A stretch of DNA of 56,548 nucleotides from Longimicrobium sp. (GCA_036387335.1 DASVTZ010000029.1:1-56548); one strand, 5' to 3'; counted from the stretch's first letter, positions 16,261 to 25,357 are shown. Numbers and translations: made by a program. Notes: generated from the letters alone by a model not told the origin.

Positions 16261-18521
16261 GGTGGAACCGCCCTGCGATCACGCGGCCCCGCGTGAAGCG
16301 CTGGATCCTGCGCACGTTAGTCGGGATGGCGGCGATCACCGCCTGCGCCGCCGCGTGGATCGCCCTGCCGCTGCCGTCCGACGTCGCATCCCCAAAGCCG
16401 GTGACGCGCCTGGTGATGGAGGACCGCGCCGGGCTCCCCCTGCGCGCGACGCGCACGGTGGACGGCAGCCGTGGCGGATGGACGCCGCTGGCCGAAGTCG
16501 ATCCGCGCCTGGTGCAGGCGTTCGTGGCGGCGGAGGACCACCGCTACTTCGCGCACCACGGCGTGGACGTGCGCTCCGTGGGCCGCGCGCTGCGCGACAA
16601 CGTGGCGGGACGGCGCCGGGCGGGCGCGTCGACGCTGTCGATGCAGACGGCGCGGCTGCTGGTGCCCACCGGCCGCACCCTGCCGGGGAAGGTGCGCCAG
16701 GCGCTCTGGGCACTCCGGCTGGAGGCGCACCTCCCCAAGCGCGCCATCCTGGAGCAGTACGTCAACCGCGTGCCGCTCGGCCGGGCATCGGTGGGCGTCT
16801 CGGCGGCGGCGGAGCTGTACTTCGGCGCGTCGGCGCGCGAGCTCAGCCTGGGGCAGGCGGCGCTGATCGCCGGCATCGCCCGCTCCCCCGCGCGCAACAA
16901 CCCGTTCGCATCCCCCGCCGGCGCCCGCGCCCGCCGCGACGTGGTGCTCGCGCGCATGCGGCAGCTCGGGCTGGCGACGGCGGAAGAAGTCGCGCGCGCC
17001 CGCACCGAGCCCGTGCTCCCGCCGCGGACCGGGCCGGCGTTCCTCGCCCCGCACTTCACCGCCCGCCTGCTCCAGGAGGCGGATGCGGGCCATCTTCCCA
17101 GCGACGGCACCCTGCGCACCTCGCTCGACCTGGAGCTGCAGGCGCTGATCGAATCCGAAGTCCGGCACACCGTGCGCACGCTGGGCGACCGCGGCGGCCG
17201 CCACGCCGCCGCGGTCGTGCTGGACAACGCCACGGGCGAGGTGCTGGCGTGGGTGGGATCGCCCGACTTCTGGGAGCGCGAGGTGGGCCAGGTGGACATG
17301 GTCACCTCGCCGCGCCAGCCCGGATCGGCGCTGAAGCCGTTCCTCTACGGCCTGGCCTTCGACCGCGGCCACACCGCCGCGACGGTCCTGCCGGACGTGC
17401 CGCGCAGCTTCGCCAGCTCGCTGGGCCCGTATCGCCCGCAGAACTACGACCGGCGCTTCCACGGCCCCGTCCGCGCGCGGGAGGCTCTGGCCAGCTCGTA
17501 CAACCTTCCCGCCGTGGAGCTTGCGGACCGCGTGGGCGTGGATGCGCTGCTGGAGACGCTGCACCGCGCGGGCTTCGCGTCGCTCACGCAGGGCGCGTCA
17601 CACTACGGCCTCGGCCTGGCGCTGGGCACGGGCGACGTAACCCTGCTGGAGCTCGCCAGCGCCTACCGCGCCCTCACCAACGGCGGCGAGTGGATGCCCG
17701 CGCGCTTCACCCCCGTCCAGCCCGGCCAGGGCCCCGCCCGCCGCGAGCGGGTGATGTCGCGCGAGGCGGCCACGCTGGTGCTCAGCATCCTGGGCGACGC
17801 CGATGCGCGCGCGCCCGGCTTCGGCACCGAAACGGTGTTCGACTTCCCCTTCCCCGCCGCCGCCAAGACGGGCACCAGCCGCCACTTCACCGACAACTGG
17901 GCCGTGGGCGTGACGAAGGGGTTCACCGTGGCCGTGTGGGTGGGCAACTTCACCGGCCGGCCGATGGAGGGCGTGAGCGGCATCACCGGCGCCGGTCCCC
18001 TGCTCTACCGCTCCATGCTCGCCGCCGCCTCGCGCCGTCCCCCCGGCGTGCTCCCCGCGCCAGAGGATGCGGGGCTCGTGCCCGTGCGCGTCTGCCGCCT
18101 CTCGGGGATGCGCGCCGCGGGCGGGTGCGAGTCGCTGGTGGAGTGGTTCATCCCCGGCACCGAGCCTTCCAAAGATGACGACTGGGAGCGCGGCGGCCGC
18201 CTGTCGCTCCCTGCGGAGTACGCGGAGTGGGCGTCGGGCCAGGGCGGGCGCTGGGCCTCCGCCTCCGGCGCCGGCGAGGACCGCTTCCGCATCGTCACCC
18301 CCCGCGGCGGCGACCACTACTCCGTGCCATTGGGCGTCGAGGCCCGCTACGCCACCCTCTCGCTGCGCGCATCCGGCCGCACCGGCCCCGTCCGCTGGTC
18401 CGTGGACGGCCGCGAAGTCCCCGGCGCCCGCTGGCCCCTCATCCCCGGCCCCCACACCATCCGCGCCCTGGCCCCCACCGGCGAGGGCGACGAGGTGCGC
18501 ATCACCGTTGGCGGCGAATGA
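16257..18521 (+). CDS. pbpC: Penicillin-binding protein 1C (glycosyltransferase/transpeptidase)
   Basis: This 754-residue protein has an N-terminal membrane anchor (residues about 18-38). The family-51 glycosyltransferase domain shows AEDHRYFAHHGVD with catalytic Glu93, then GASTLSMQTARLL and RVPLGRASVGVSAAAELYFG. The transpeptidase domain shows PGSALKP (Ser357, Lys360), SSYN and AKTGTS (Lys537). The C-terminal PBP1C-specific extension has paired cysteines (VCRLSGMRAAGGC) and a beta-rich tail ending VRWSVDGREVPGARWPL...RITVGGE. ATG overlaps the macroglobulin stop (ATGA), so the two are coupled. The last 114 bp of the gene are repeated at 31446-31559. Confidence 0.95.
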   Translation: MRWNRPAITRPRVKRWILRTLVGMAAITACAAAWIALPLPSDVASPKPVTRLVMEDRAGLPLRATRTVDGSRGGWTPLAEVDPRLVQAFVAAEDHRYFAHHGVDVRSVGRALRDNVAGRRRAGASTLSMQTARLLVPTGRTLPGKVRQALWALRLEAHLPKRAILEQYVNRVPLGRASVGVSAAAELYFGASARELSLGQAALIAGIARSPARNNPFASPAGARARRDVVLARMRQLGLATAEEVARARTEPVLPPRTGPAFLAPHFTARLLQEADAGHLPSDGTLRTSLDLELQALIESEVRHTVRTLGDRGGRHAAAVVLDNATGEVLAWVGSPDFWEREVGQVDMVTSPRQPGSALKPFLYGLAFDRGHTAATVLPDVPRSFASSLGPYRPQNYDRRFHGPVRAREALASSYNLPAVELADRVGVDALLETLHRAGFASLTQGASHYGLGLALGTGDVTLLELASAYRALTNGGEWMPARFTPVQPGQGPARRERVMSREAATLVLSILGDADARAPGFGTETVFDFPFPAAAKTGTSRHFTDNWAVGVTKGFTVAVWVGNFTGRPMEGVSGITGAGPLLYRSMLAAASRRPPGVLPAPEDAGLVPVRVCRLSGMRAAGGCESLVEWFIPGTEPSKDDDWERGGRLSLPAEYAEWASGQGGRWASASGAGEDRFRIVTPRGGDHYSVPLGVEARYATLSLRASGRTGPVRWSVDGREVPGARWPLIPGPHTIRALAPTGEGDEVRITVGGE

Positions 18522-18973
18522 TGGACGCCGTTCCGCCAGAGGATGGCGCGGTCGTCGTCCTCAAGTCCGTTTGGTGGAAGAACCCGTTCCTCTGGATCGC
18601 CCTCGGGCTCGGCATCCCCATGACGATCATGATGATGGAGGACGGCACCGAGCACCTCGCGCCCGGGTTCGGAGTGGCGACCCTGGTGCTGGCCGTGTTC
18701 GCCCATCTTTCCCTGCGCGCCCGCCTGGAGATCCGCCCGGACGGCTTCCGCGAGAAGCTCGCGTTCTGGCGCACCATCGAGCACCGCTGGGCCGACGTGG
18801 GCGGGTTCATGGTACGCGAGGAAAGCGAGGCAGCGGACGCCGTCGGCTTCTGGGTCCGGGCGGCCGCGGGGAAGACAGCGAAGTTCGACATCCTCATGGG
18901 TGGGTACGGCGAGAGCGTCAAGGCGCTCACCAAACGCATGAACGCCGCGCGCGACAAAGCGCTCGGCGCCGGC
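18408..18973 (+). repeat. 566-bp direct repeat, copy 1 (pbpC 3' end plus small membrane gene)
   Basis: The segment from GGCCGCGAAGT to CTCGGCGCCGGC aligns without gaps to 31446-32011 and differs by scattered substitutions, roughly one base in fifteen by eye. It covers the last 114 bp of pbpC and most of the following gene. Both copies are in the same orientation, enclosing about 12.5 kb of accessory DNA. Confidence 0.9.
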
Positions 18974-19036
18974 GCATTGGGTGAACCACGCCTTCACGGG
19001 TCCCGGGGATTCAGCTCCACGCCGTCCAACTCATAG
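18518..19036 (+). CDS. Small membrane protein with a PH-like C-terminal domain
   Basis: The start is ATG 18518 or 18521, overlapping the pbpC stop, and the protein is about 172 residues. Two transmembrane segments (NPFLWIALGLGIPMTIMMM and FGVATLVLAVFAHLSLRARL) are followed by a soluble part (LEIRPDGFREKLAFWRTIEHRWADVGGFMV) that looks like a bacterial PH-type domain; this is a pattern impression. Translational coupling to pbpC suggests an envelope role. A near-identical paralogue lies at 31556-32056. The two proteins differ only by substitutions until ALGAG near residue 150, then have unrelated short tails, which marks the edge of the duplicated segment. Confidence 0.8.
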   Translation: MMDAVPPEDGAVVVLKSVWWKNPFLWIALGLGIPMTIMMMEDGTEHLAPGFGVATLVLAVFAHLSLRARLEIRPDGFREKLAFWRTIEHRWADVGGFMVREESEAADAVGFWVRAAAGKTAKFDILMGGYGESVKALTKRMNAARDKALGAGALGEPRLHGSRGFSSTPSNS

Positions 19037-19242
19037 ACGCGCGCGAGGCCCTGCTCGGCCAGGTCGCCAATTTGTAGCGAGCTCCGGTCTGCCACCAGCC
19101 GGACCTCGAACGCCTTCGCCGCCGCCTTCCACACCTGAGGTGTCCGCCTCAGGGAGAGCCGCCACTCCCCACGGTCCCCATCAGGCGCCACCTCACACGC
19201 CGATCCGGCTGGCGTGGGGCCTAGGGCGTCCAGCGGCCCCAT
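18994..19242 (-). CDS. Possible 82-residue protein or truncated gene
   Basis: The minus frame from ATG 19242 encodes GDRGEWRLSLRRTPQVWKAA, then AKAFEVRLVADRSSLQIGD and ARVYELDGVELNPRDP. Its composition is protein-like but has no recognised family. It overlaps the tail of the small membrane gene. Being at the boundary of the repeat, it may be a leftover of a longer gene. From 19243 to 19565 I see no gene. That stretch is locally AT-richer near 19430-19500 and should hold the promoter of the CHAT gene, but no clear -35/-10 pair stands out. Confidence 0.35.
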   Translation of the reverse strand: MGPLDALGPTPAGSACEVAPDGDRGEWRLSLRRTPQVWKAAAKAFEVRLVADRSSLQIGDLAEQGLARVYELDGVELNPRDP

Positions 19243-19565
19243 TTCAGCATGAAGCAGCGTGGCCGAGCCCGGTCAGGACGCGCCCCGCCGCTGGCCAGGC
19301 GAGCCCTAGATGCAAGTCAACACCGCAGACGAGCAGGAACGTCATGGCCGGGGTGGAGAACCAGTCACTAGCGCGGGCTGGGTAATCTGTTCCACACCAA
19401 AGTTACCGCCTTGATCTCACCCATGAACCCCCTCACGACATCAGCATTGACCTGCTCTGCTGCGAATCTGAAGTTACAATCGCAAAAATATCCATGACCG
19501 GAACACACCCGGCCTGATCGAACCCGGGTCTCCGCCGCCAGGGCACAGCCCCATCCAGAACAACA

Positions 19566-22500
19566 ATGCCGCCAAATCACTGGTACTCGCATCGTCCTAA
19601 ACTCGCCAGCTGCTTGACTATCGTTTTGGTGCCGGTGGTGCTTGTGGCCGCATATGCATCCGCGTTTGTGACCAGCGAAACGCCCAGTGAGCACCTGGTG
19701 AACGTTCTTCGTGGGGAGCGTTTCACCACCGGGCGGCTCGCCGCGCAGACGAAATGGCGGCCATGTGTGGCTGTGGAGGCTATCGCGCTCATACCTCGGA
19801 TGCGCTGCGGTCCGCCGATTCAGCCCCACACCCGTCGCTTTCGCCGTATCGCTAACGCACATCGCGAGGTGCTCCGCGCGCGGCCACCCGACTCCTCAAT
19901 CGCGGTGCTCCGTGGCACCGCACTGGTCGAATTGCAGTTCGCCGACACGAAGTTTCCAGCACTCAATCGCGCGGCGGCCTCGCTGCAGCAGGCGCATCAA
20001 CTGGCCCCAGGTGATGCCGGCGTCCTCAACGACCTTGCTGTAGCGTACCTTGCAATGGGTGAGCGAACTCAGCAACTCACCCCCATGCTGCGCGCGCTCG
20101 ACGCCGTGGAACGCGCCGCAGCCGCCGACTCGCTTGATCTCTCTATCCTGTTCAACCGCGCCCTCATACTCCAACGTCTGTACCTGATCGGGAGCGCCGA
20201 GCGTGCATGGGCGCGGTACCTGGCAATTGAGCGAGATCGCCGCTGGCGTAGCGAGGCCGAAAGGTACGCTCAGTGGGTCTCTCGGGTACCCATGAAGGCG
20301 ACTTGGGGGTCTGTCCTCGCCGCTCCTCCGGAGCCGTTGAACGCCGCGACCCGTAGCCGAATCGCGGCTCTGGTTCGACACGCACCTCACGCGGCGCGCG
20401 ACAGCGCCTTCATGATTCTGGGCAACTGGGGAACGGCGTTGTCCGGTGCAGATACGCTGCGCGCCACTCGTATGCTGGCCCTGGCCCGCGGCATTGGCGA
20501 GGCTGCGGATTCGATCGGGGCGGACCATGGCGTCGCGCTCGCGGTCGCCGCCATCGACCGCGCCTCCAACGCGCCTGCGCGCCTCGCCACCCTGGCAGAG
20601 GGACATATCCGCCTGGCGTCCGGGTACCGCCTTTACTATGAGGCACAATACGAAAAGGCTGCGGCATCTCTCCAGAGCGCCGAAAAAGCGCTGCGCTCGG
20701 AAGGGTCCCCGGCCGCCCGATGGGCAGCGTTCTACCATGCAGCGGCGGATATCAATCTCGCCCGGTTTGACGATGCGGACCGGCGCCTGGCTTTCGTGCT
20801 GAATGAAGCAACGGTGCAAGAGCCCGGGCTGATGGGTAAGGCGATTTGGGCACGAGGCGTAAACCAGCTCCGGCAGGGGAGCTACGAGGACGCGAGTCGC
20901 TATTACGGGCAGGCTGAGCCGCTCATCTTCCGCGCAAAAGAGCCGGAGAACCAAGGGGCCATCTCGTACCTCCTGTCGGAAAGCCTCGCATTGGCTGGCC
21001 AGTCACACGACAGTCGCGCAGAGGGCCTGCGCGGGCTGAAACGGCTTTCACCATACCGAAGCTCCAACTTTCTCAACAACCATCTCACCACCATAGCGGG
21101 TTTTGCGCGCACCGACGGGCTGACCCATGCCTCACTCGCGCTGATGGATGAAGTGCTGAGCGTGGCATATGCCCTTGGGAAGCCAGACGTCATCGCTCGC
21201 GCCCACCGCGCCCGGGCGCGAGATCTTATCGCGCTCCGGCGTAGCGATGCGGCGCGTAGGGATTTGGACCTGGCGTCGAGGTGGGCGCGGCGAATGGGCG
21301 AAGGACGTGGCGGTGACCGTGTCCGTGCCGATGTCGAATTGGTGCGGGGTCAGTGGCTGCGCGCCACTGATCCTGATTCCGCGCTCCACGTGTTAGCGGG
21401 CGTGGCCGAAACGTTTCGAACGGTTGCGATCGGGATGAACCTGCCGCAGGCGTTGTACGAAGCGGGGATGGCCGCGGAAGCCGCCGGCCAGCGGCGCCGT
21501 GCTCGGTCCTTCATCCACGAGGCGATCGACGTACTCGAACGGCAGCAAGCCGCTTTTTCGAGCTCGGAGATGCGGGCAACATTCCACGAGACGACCGAAA
21601 ACGTCTTCGATGCGATGATCCGCCACGAGCTATTAGCCGGTCGGCCAGATTCCGCTTTGGCGTACCTGGAGCGGGCCCGCGCCCCGGTTCAGCCTGGAGC
21701 CAACCAACCTCTCCACACCCACGTATACTCCAAGACCCCGCCGATCGCCGCAATTGCGGAGACGCTTCCCGACGATGCCCTTTTCATCGACTATGCCCTG
21801 CTGAACGAACAGCTGTCAATCTGGACGTTCTCGCGTAACGGCCTGCGACACCATGCACTTCCGCTGCGCCGGGACTCCATCGGTGCACTGATCGCACGGT
21901 TCACCGAGGACGCGCGTGAACCGGACGCGGGGGGCTCGGCGGCGCGAGCCCAGCTCTTCGACCTGCTGCTCGGCCCGGTGCGGGAGGAGATGAAGGGTGT
22001 GCACCGGCTGGTGATCGTGCCGGATCGGGAACTCTATCAGGTGCCGTTCGCCGCGCTGTGGGATCGGCGGGCCGGACGCTACATCGTGGAGGACTACGAG
22101 CTGACGACGGTACCGAGCGTCACGTTCTACACCTTGGCTCGTTCGCGGATTTCGCGGCATTCGGGCGCCCGCTCGGCGCTCGTCATTGGTAATCCGGCGC
22201 TCGACACCAGGTCCAGCTCACGGCTCGGTGACCTGCCCGGTGCCCTGCAAGAGGCGGAGAAAGTGGCGGCGCTGTACGCCGAACGGCGCCTGCTCACCGG
22301 CCGTGACGCTGGCCGCGAAACGTTGCTCCAGCTGCTTCCAGCCCACAGCGTGTTTCATTTCGCCGGCCACGCGGTCTTCAATAGTGATCAGCCCGGCTCC
22401 TCCTACCTCGCCGTCGCGCCAGATGGCGCGGGCGCAGACGGAACGCTGACCGCGCGCGAAATCAGCGGACTGCGCCTATCTAATGTGCAGGTGGTAGTCC

Positions 22501-22784
22501 TCTCCGCGTGCAGCACCCTGGGGCCGCGGCCCAGCCGGGCGGGCGCCACCGCAGGGCTGGCGTACAGCTTTCTTCACGCGGGCGCGCCGGCCACCGTCAG
22601 CACGTTGTGGGATGTCCGCGACGACGCGACCACGCCGCTGCTGGTGGAGTTTCACCGCCGGCTCCGCGGCGGCGCTCCGGCGGCGGCGGCGCTTCGCCTG
22701 GCCCAGTTGCAGGCGCTGCGGTCCGAAGCGCACGACGCGAGAGCGCCAGCAGGCTGGGCGGCGTTCATCTACACGGGACCTTAA
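19566..22784 (+). CDS. Exported TPR-CHAT protein (caspase-like peptidase domain)
   Basis: This 1072-residue protein starts with a basic stretch and a hydrophobic segment (residues about 15-35, SCLTIVLVPVVLVAAYASAF) that is a signal peptide or membrane anchor. Residues about 90-700 are helical repeats of TPR type (FPALNRAAASLQQAHQLAPG, YYEAQYEKAAASLQSAEKAL, GRPDSALAYLERARA). The C-terminal CHAT domain (about 740-1070) has the catalytic His935 in VFHFAGHAVFN, Cys982 in VVVLSACSTLG, and the AGAPATVSTLWDV block. CHAT domains are caspase/separase relatives, and TPR-CHAT proteins act as regulated proteases in several bacterial systems. It leads a likely operon with the 312-residue protein and a subtilisin-like peptidase. 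No good ribosome binding site is seen at ATG 19566. Confidence 0.88.
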   Translation: MPPNHWYSHRPKLASCLTIVLVPVVLVAAYASAFVTSETPSEHLVNVLRGERFTTGRLAAQTKWRPCVAVEAIALIPRMRCGPPIQPHTRRFRRIANAHREVLRARPPDSSIAVLRGTALVELQFADTKFPALNRAAASLQQAHQLAPGDAGVLNDLAVAYLAMGERTQQLTPMLRALDAVERAAAADSLDLSILFNRALILQRLYLIGSAERAWARYLAIERDRRWRSEAERYAQWVSRVPMKATWGSVLAAPPEPLNAATRSRIAALVRHAPHAARDSAFMILGNWGTALSGADTLRATRMLALARGIGEAADSIGADHGVALAVAAIDRASNAPARLATLAEGHIRLASGYRLYYEAQYEKAAASLQSAEKALRSEGSPAARWAAFYHAAADINLARFDDADRRLAFVLNEATVQEPGLMGKAIWARGVNQLRQGSYEDASRYYGQAEPLIFRAKEPENQGAISYLLSESLALAGQSHDSRAEGLRGLKRLSPYRSSNFLNNHLTTIAGFARTDGLTHASLALMDEVLSVAYALGKPDVIARAHRARARDLIALRRSDAARRDLDLASRWARRMGEGRGGDRVRADVELVRGQWLRATDPDSALHVLAGVAETFRTVAIGMNLPQALYEAGMAAEAAGQRRRARSFIHEAIDVLERQQAAFSSSEMRATFHETTENVFDAMIRHELLAGRPDSALAYLERARAPVQPGANQPLHTHVYSKTPPIAAIAETLPDDALFIDYALLNEQLSIWTFSRNGLRHHALPLRRDSIGALIARFTEDAREPDAGGSAARAQLFDLLLGPVREEMKGVHRLVIVPDRELYQVPFAALWDRRAGRYIVEDYELTTVPSVTFYTLARSRISRHSGARSALVIGNPALDTRSSSRLGDLPGALQEAEKVAALYAERRLLTGRDAGRETLLQLLPAHSVFHFAGHAVFNSDQPGSSYLAVAPDGAGADGTLTAREISGLRLSNVQVVVLSACSTLGPRPSRAGATAGLAYSFLHAGAPATVSTLWDVRDDATTPLLVEFHRRLRGGAPAAAALRLAQLQALRSEAHDARAPAGWAAFIYTGP

Positions 22785-22822
22785 CGTTGCCATACCCCTT
22801 CACATCCACACGAGAGGCTCTC

Positions 22823-23761
22823 ATGGCGTTCACACTCGAAGTTTCATTTACGGGGCTGTGCCTGTTCCTGCTGAAGGAGGACTGTACGCGGGTGGCGGTA
22901 GTGCAGCCGGACTGCCGCGCGAATGGTTTGCCACCGCAGCATCCCGACGGAGATCCCGAGCCCGGAGCCCCCCACGTCGGCTACCTCCGATATGACCTGG
23001 CGAGCTTGGGGGGCGGCTTTTCCCCGGGCACTGATCCGGTATCCGGCCCCCACTACGAAGTGGTACACCGCTTTGTGCGCGAAACGCTTGACTTCGGCCT
23101 TTCCAGCGTGGACGCGCCGATGACCATCGACACGAAGCTGCCTGCCATGGAGCGGATCGCGCCCGCCGCGGTGTACGGGCAACTCCTGCCTGAGAACGAG
23201 TGCGGCCATGGGGAGAAGTCGCTGCTGAAACCAATCGAAGGCTTGTTGTCGGGCAACAACCCACCCCTGGTCATGCGCACCGTCTTCAGCGGAGGAGACC
23301 TTGACGGCGGAAATACGTCCGACTTCGAGTTCCTTCGCGCGTTCAATCCGGGAGGGGCGGCCAGGTACCGGGGCAGGTTCGCCCGGAAGGTCATCTGGAC
23401 GCGTGAGGTGACGGATGCGGACCACCTGACCCTGACGCTCACGAGGTTCGACGGCACGCCGACGCAGAAGATCACCCTGAAGCCGGTGAAGGACATGGGG
23501 GGCAACGACGTCATCGTACTCAAGATCGGAAATCTGTGCGCCGACAACCCGCTCGAGTGGCCGGAGCTGGGAAAGGCCGAGGCCGCAGACATCGACCGCG
23601 ACTTCAAGTGGCTCTATCGCCTTTTGGAGACTACTGACGGGCGAGCGGCGCAGACGCTGCTGCCGGCCGACACGCGGTTCCCCGTACCCATTCGGCCGGC
23701 CAACGCGGGCTTGGGGGGAGAGAACTGCATCGGTACAAGGATCACCGTGACCACTCTCTGA
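22823..23761 (+). CDS. Unrecognised 312-residue protein between CHAT and subtilase genes
   Basis: The start at ATG 22823 is 38 bp after the CHAT stop. The protein starts MAFTLEVSFTGLCLFLLKED, has no signal peptide or transmembrane helix, and looks beta-rich and soluble. Distinct pieces are HVGYLRYDLASLGG, MTIDTKLPAMERIAPAAVYG, a Cys near ENECGHGEK, and a C-terminal DRDFKWLYRLLE followed by ENCIGTRITVTTL. I cannot assign a domain. Its fixed place between two peptidase-type genes makes it a candidate substrate, adaptor or target-sensing component of the cassette; that is inference from position only. The unusual Met-Ala-Phe-Thr-Leu opening could be checked as a family signature. Confidence 0.75.
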   Translation: MAFTLEVSFTGLCLFLLKEDCTRVAVVQPDCRANGLPPQHPDGDPEPGAPHVGYLRYDLASLGGGFSPGTDPVSGPHYEVVHRFVRETLDFGLSSVDAPMTIDTKLPAMERIAPAAVYGQLLPENECGHGEKSLLKPIEGLLSGNNPPLVMRTVFSGGDLDGGNTSDFEFLRAFNPGGAARYRGRFARKVIWTREVTDADHLTLTLTRFDGTPTQKITLKPVKDMGGNDVIVLKIGNLCADNPLEWPELGKAEAADIDRDFKWLYRLLETTDGRAAQTLLPADTRFPVPIRPANAGLGGENCIGTRITVTTL

Positions 23762-23837
23762 CCCGCGAAAAGGGCGGCCGGCGGCGGCGATCCGCCGCGG
23801 TCCCCAAACGACCTCTCACCCCAACTATGGTTCTTCG

Positions 23838-25151
23838 ATGTGTGGAAGAGATCGCTTACGCCCTGCCGCGTCCCGTTCTGTCTCCGTGGACGAGTGCGTG
23901 AAAGACGCGCTGGTCTTCGCGCTGCGCGACGGACAGGTGGCAAGCGACGCGGCTGCGAGCATTGAAGGGGGGATCGCGCCAGAGGGCGGCCTGGGGGCTG
24001 TATGGGAATACCTGGGGACATCTGGGATCCACGGCGCTTCGCTGTCGCTTCTTCACCCGGAGCGGGCGAAAGTCGTCCACCACCGAGCGCAATGGGAACT
24101 CGGGGTTCCCGCCTCGGGCTCGTTCGACGATGTGATGCTGGGAGTGATATACGTCCTGCGTGTCCCCTCCGATGAAGTAGTCCCGTGGCTGGAGAATGCG
24201 TTGGCAGATGACCCGCGTATCGCGTACGTACATCGTCCGGCCCTCAGGTACCCACTGAGAGATCAGCGGCGCCACACCGGTGGCGGGAACGTATCGTCCG
24301 ACTGGGGGGTGCGCAGGTGCCGCTTTCCGGAAGTCTGGGACATCCTCGATGTCGGGATGAGCGAGCGCGGCATCGCCATCGTAGACCAGGGACGGGATGA
24401 GGGACACAAAGAACTCCGTGGGCGGATCACGGTGGTACATCCCCCTGGAAGCGGCGGCATGAGGTCCCCCCACGCAGGATCGGTGGCGGGGATCATCAGC
24501 GCAATCCGGGATAGCCCCCGGGAGGAAGAGCTCAAGGGGTGCTGCTCGGCGAATCTGTTCCTGTACAACGTCTGGAAGGCTGACGGCTGCTTTGACTACT
24601 GCGCGTATTACCGCGCGCTCGGCGCGCTCGACTGCACGAAGGTGTCCGTCGTGAACCTCAGCATCGGCGGCACCGCCGGGGACTTTACCGAGGCGCGCGA
24701 AGTGGCCGCTTGCCTGGCCCGCGGCGTCGTGCTGGTGGCCGCGATCGGAAACCGCGGCAAAGGGGGAATACCCGAATACCCGGCGTTGCACACCGGCGTC
24801 GTGGCGGTCGGCGGCACCAACGCATCCGATAGCCCTGCCGCCGTCTCCACCCGCGGAGATCACATGTGGATCTCCGCGCCGGGGGAGCTGATCTGGACCG
24901 TAGACGGTAAGAAGCTCTACAGCGCTCTCACGGGCACGTCCTACGCCGCTCCGTTCGTCACGGCGGCAGTCTGGCTGGCGCGGCGATGCAAGCCGAGCTT
25001 GACGGTCGGCGAGACACGAGCGCTCCTGAAGAAGTCGGTAGCGGAGTACACCGTGCCACCGGACGGGCATTCGGCGGATCTTGGCCATGGCCGGTTGGAC
25101 ATGGTTGCGCTGGCGACGGCGCTGAACGCCCCTCCAGCGTACCCAGACTAG
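23838..25151 (+). CDS. Subtilisin-like serine peptidase (S8), intracellular type
   Basis: This 437-residue protein has no signal peptide. Residues about 90-145 (VIYVLRVPSDEVVPWLENAL, DDPRIAYVHR) look like an I9-type propeptide or N-terminal fold. The catalytic triad is complete: Asp183 in GIAIVDQG, His212 in SPHAGSVAGII, and Ser368 in LTGTSYAAPFV, with oxyanion Asn305 in AAIGNRG. A Cys-rich insert (CCSANLF, CFDYCAYY) lies between His and Asn. The usual HGTHVAG is altered to HAGSVAG but keeps the catalytic His. It follows the 312-residue gene by 76 bp and probably forms an operon with the CHAT gene. It could be activated by, or act after, the CHAT protease (inference). Its stop codon overlaps a queG fragment tail to tail. 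Confidence 0.88.
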   Translation: MCGRDRLRPAASRSVSVDECVKDALVFALRDGQVASDAAASIEGGIAPEGGLGAVWEYLGTSGIHGASLSLLHPERAKVVHHRAQWELGVPASGSFDDVMLGVIYVLRVPSDEVVPWLENALADDPRIAYVHRPALRYPLRDQRRHTGGGNVSSDWGVRRCRFPEVWDILDVGMSERGIAIVDQGRDEGHKELRGRITVVHPPGSGGMRSPHAGSVAGIISAIRDSPREEELKGCCSANLFLYNVWKADGCFDYCAYYRALGALDCTKVSVVNLSIGGTAGDFTEAREVAACLARGVVLVAAIGNRGKGGIPEYPALHTGVVAVGGTNASDSPAAVSTRGDHMWISAPGELIWTVDGKKLYSALTGTSYAAPFVTAAVWLARRCKPSLTVGETRALLKKSVAEYTVPPDGHSADLGHGRLDMVALATALNAPPAYPD

Positions 25152-25357
25152 GTGACGCCCAATCGGGCGAAGCTTGCCGAACGCCGTTCCGCGAACGCCG
25201 CCCCCGATTCCTCCCGCACCCACGCGTCCGCCTCGACCTCATGCCTCCCCCGCAACGCCTGCCGCGCCGCCTCCGTGCCGATGCGCCCAAGTGCCCACGC
25301 CGCGTGCCCGCGCACCAGCGGCTCGTCGTCGTTCAGCGCTACGGCGAGCGCTACGCT
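25148..25357 (-). pseudogene. queG 3'-end fragment (short copy)
   Basis: Read on the minus strand, this encodes VALAVALNDDEPLVRGHAAW, then ALGRIGTEAARQALRGR and EVEADAWVREE. It is the HEAT-like C-terminal repeat of QueG, followed by a private tail ending ARLGVT and a stop at 25148. Everything upstream of this repeat (the Fe-S and cobalamin-binding parts) is absent, so it cannot be functional QueG. It is the third copy in the window, after the intact gene (39077-40270) and the longer fragment (30654-31441), all in the same orientation. Its stop overlaps the subtilase stop. Confidence 0.8.
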
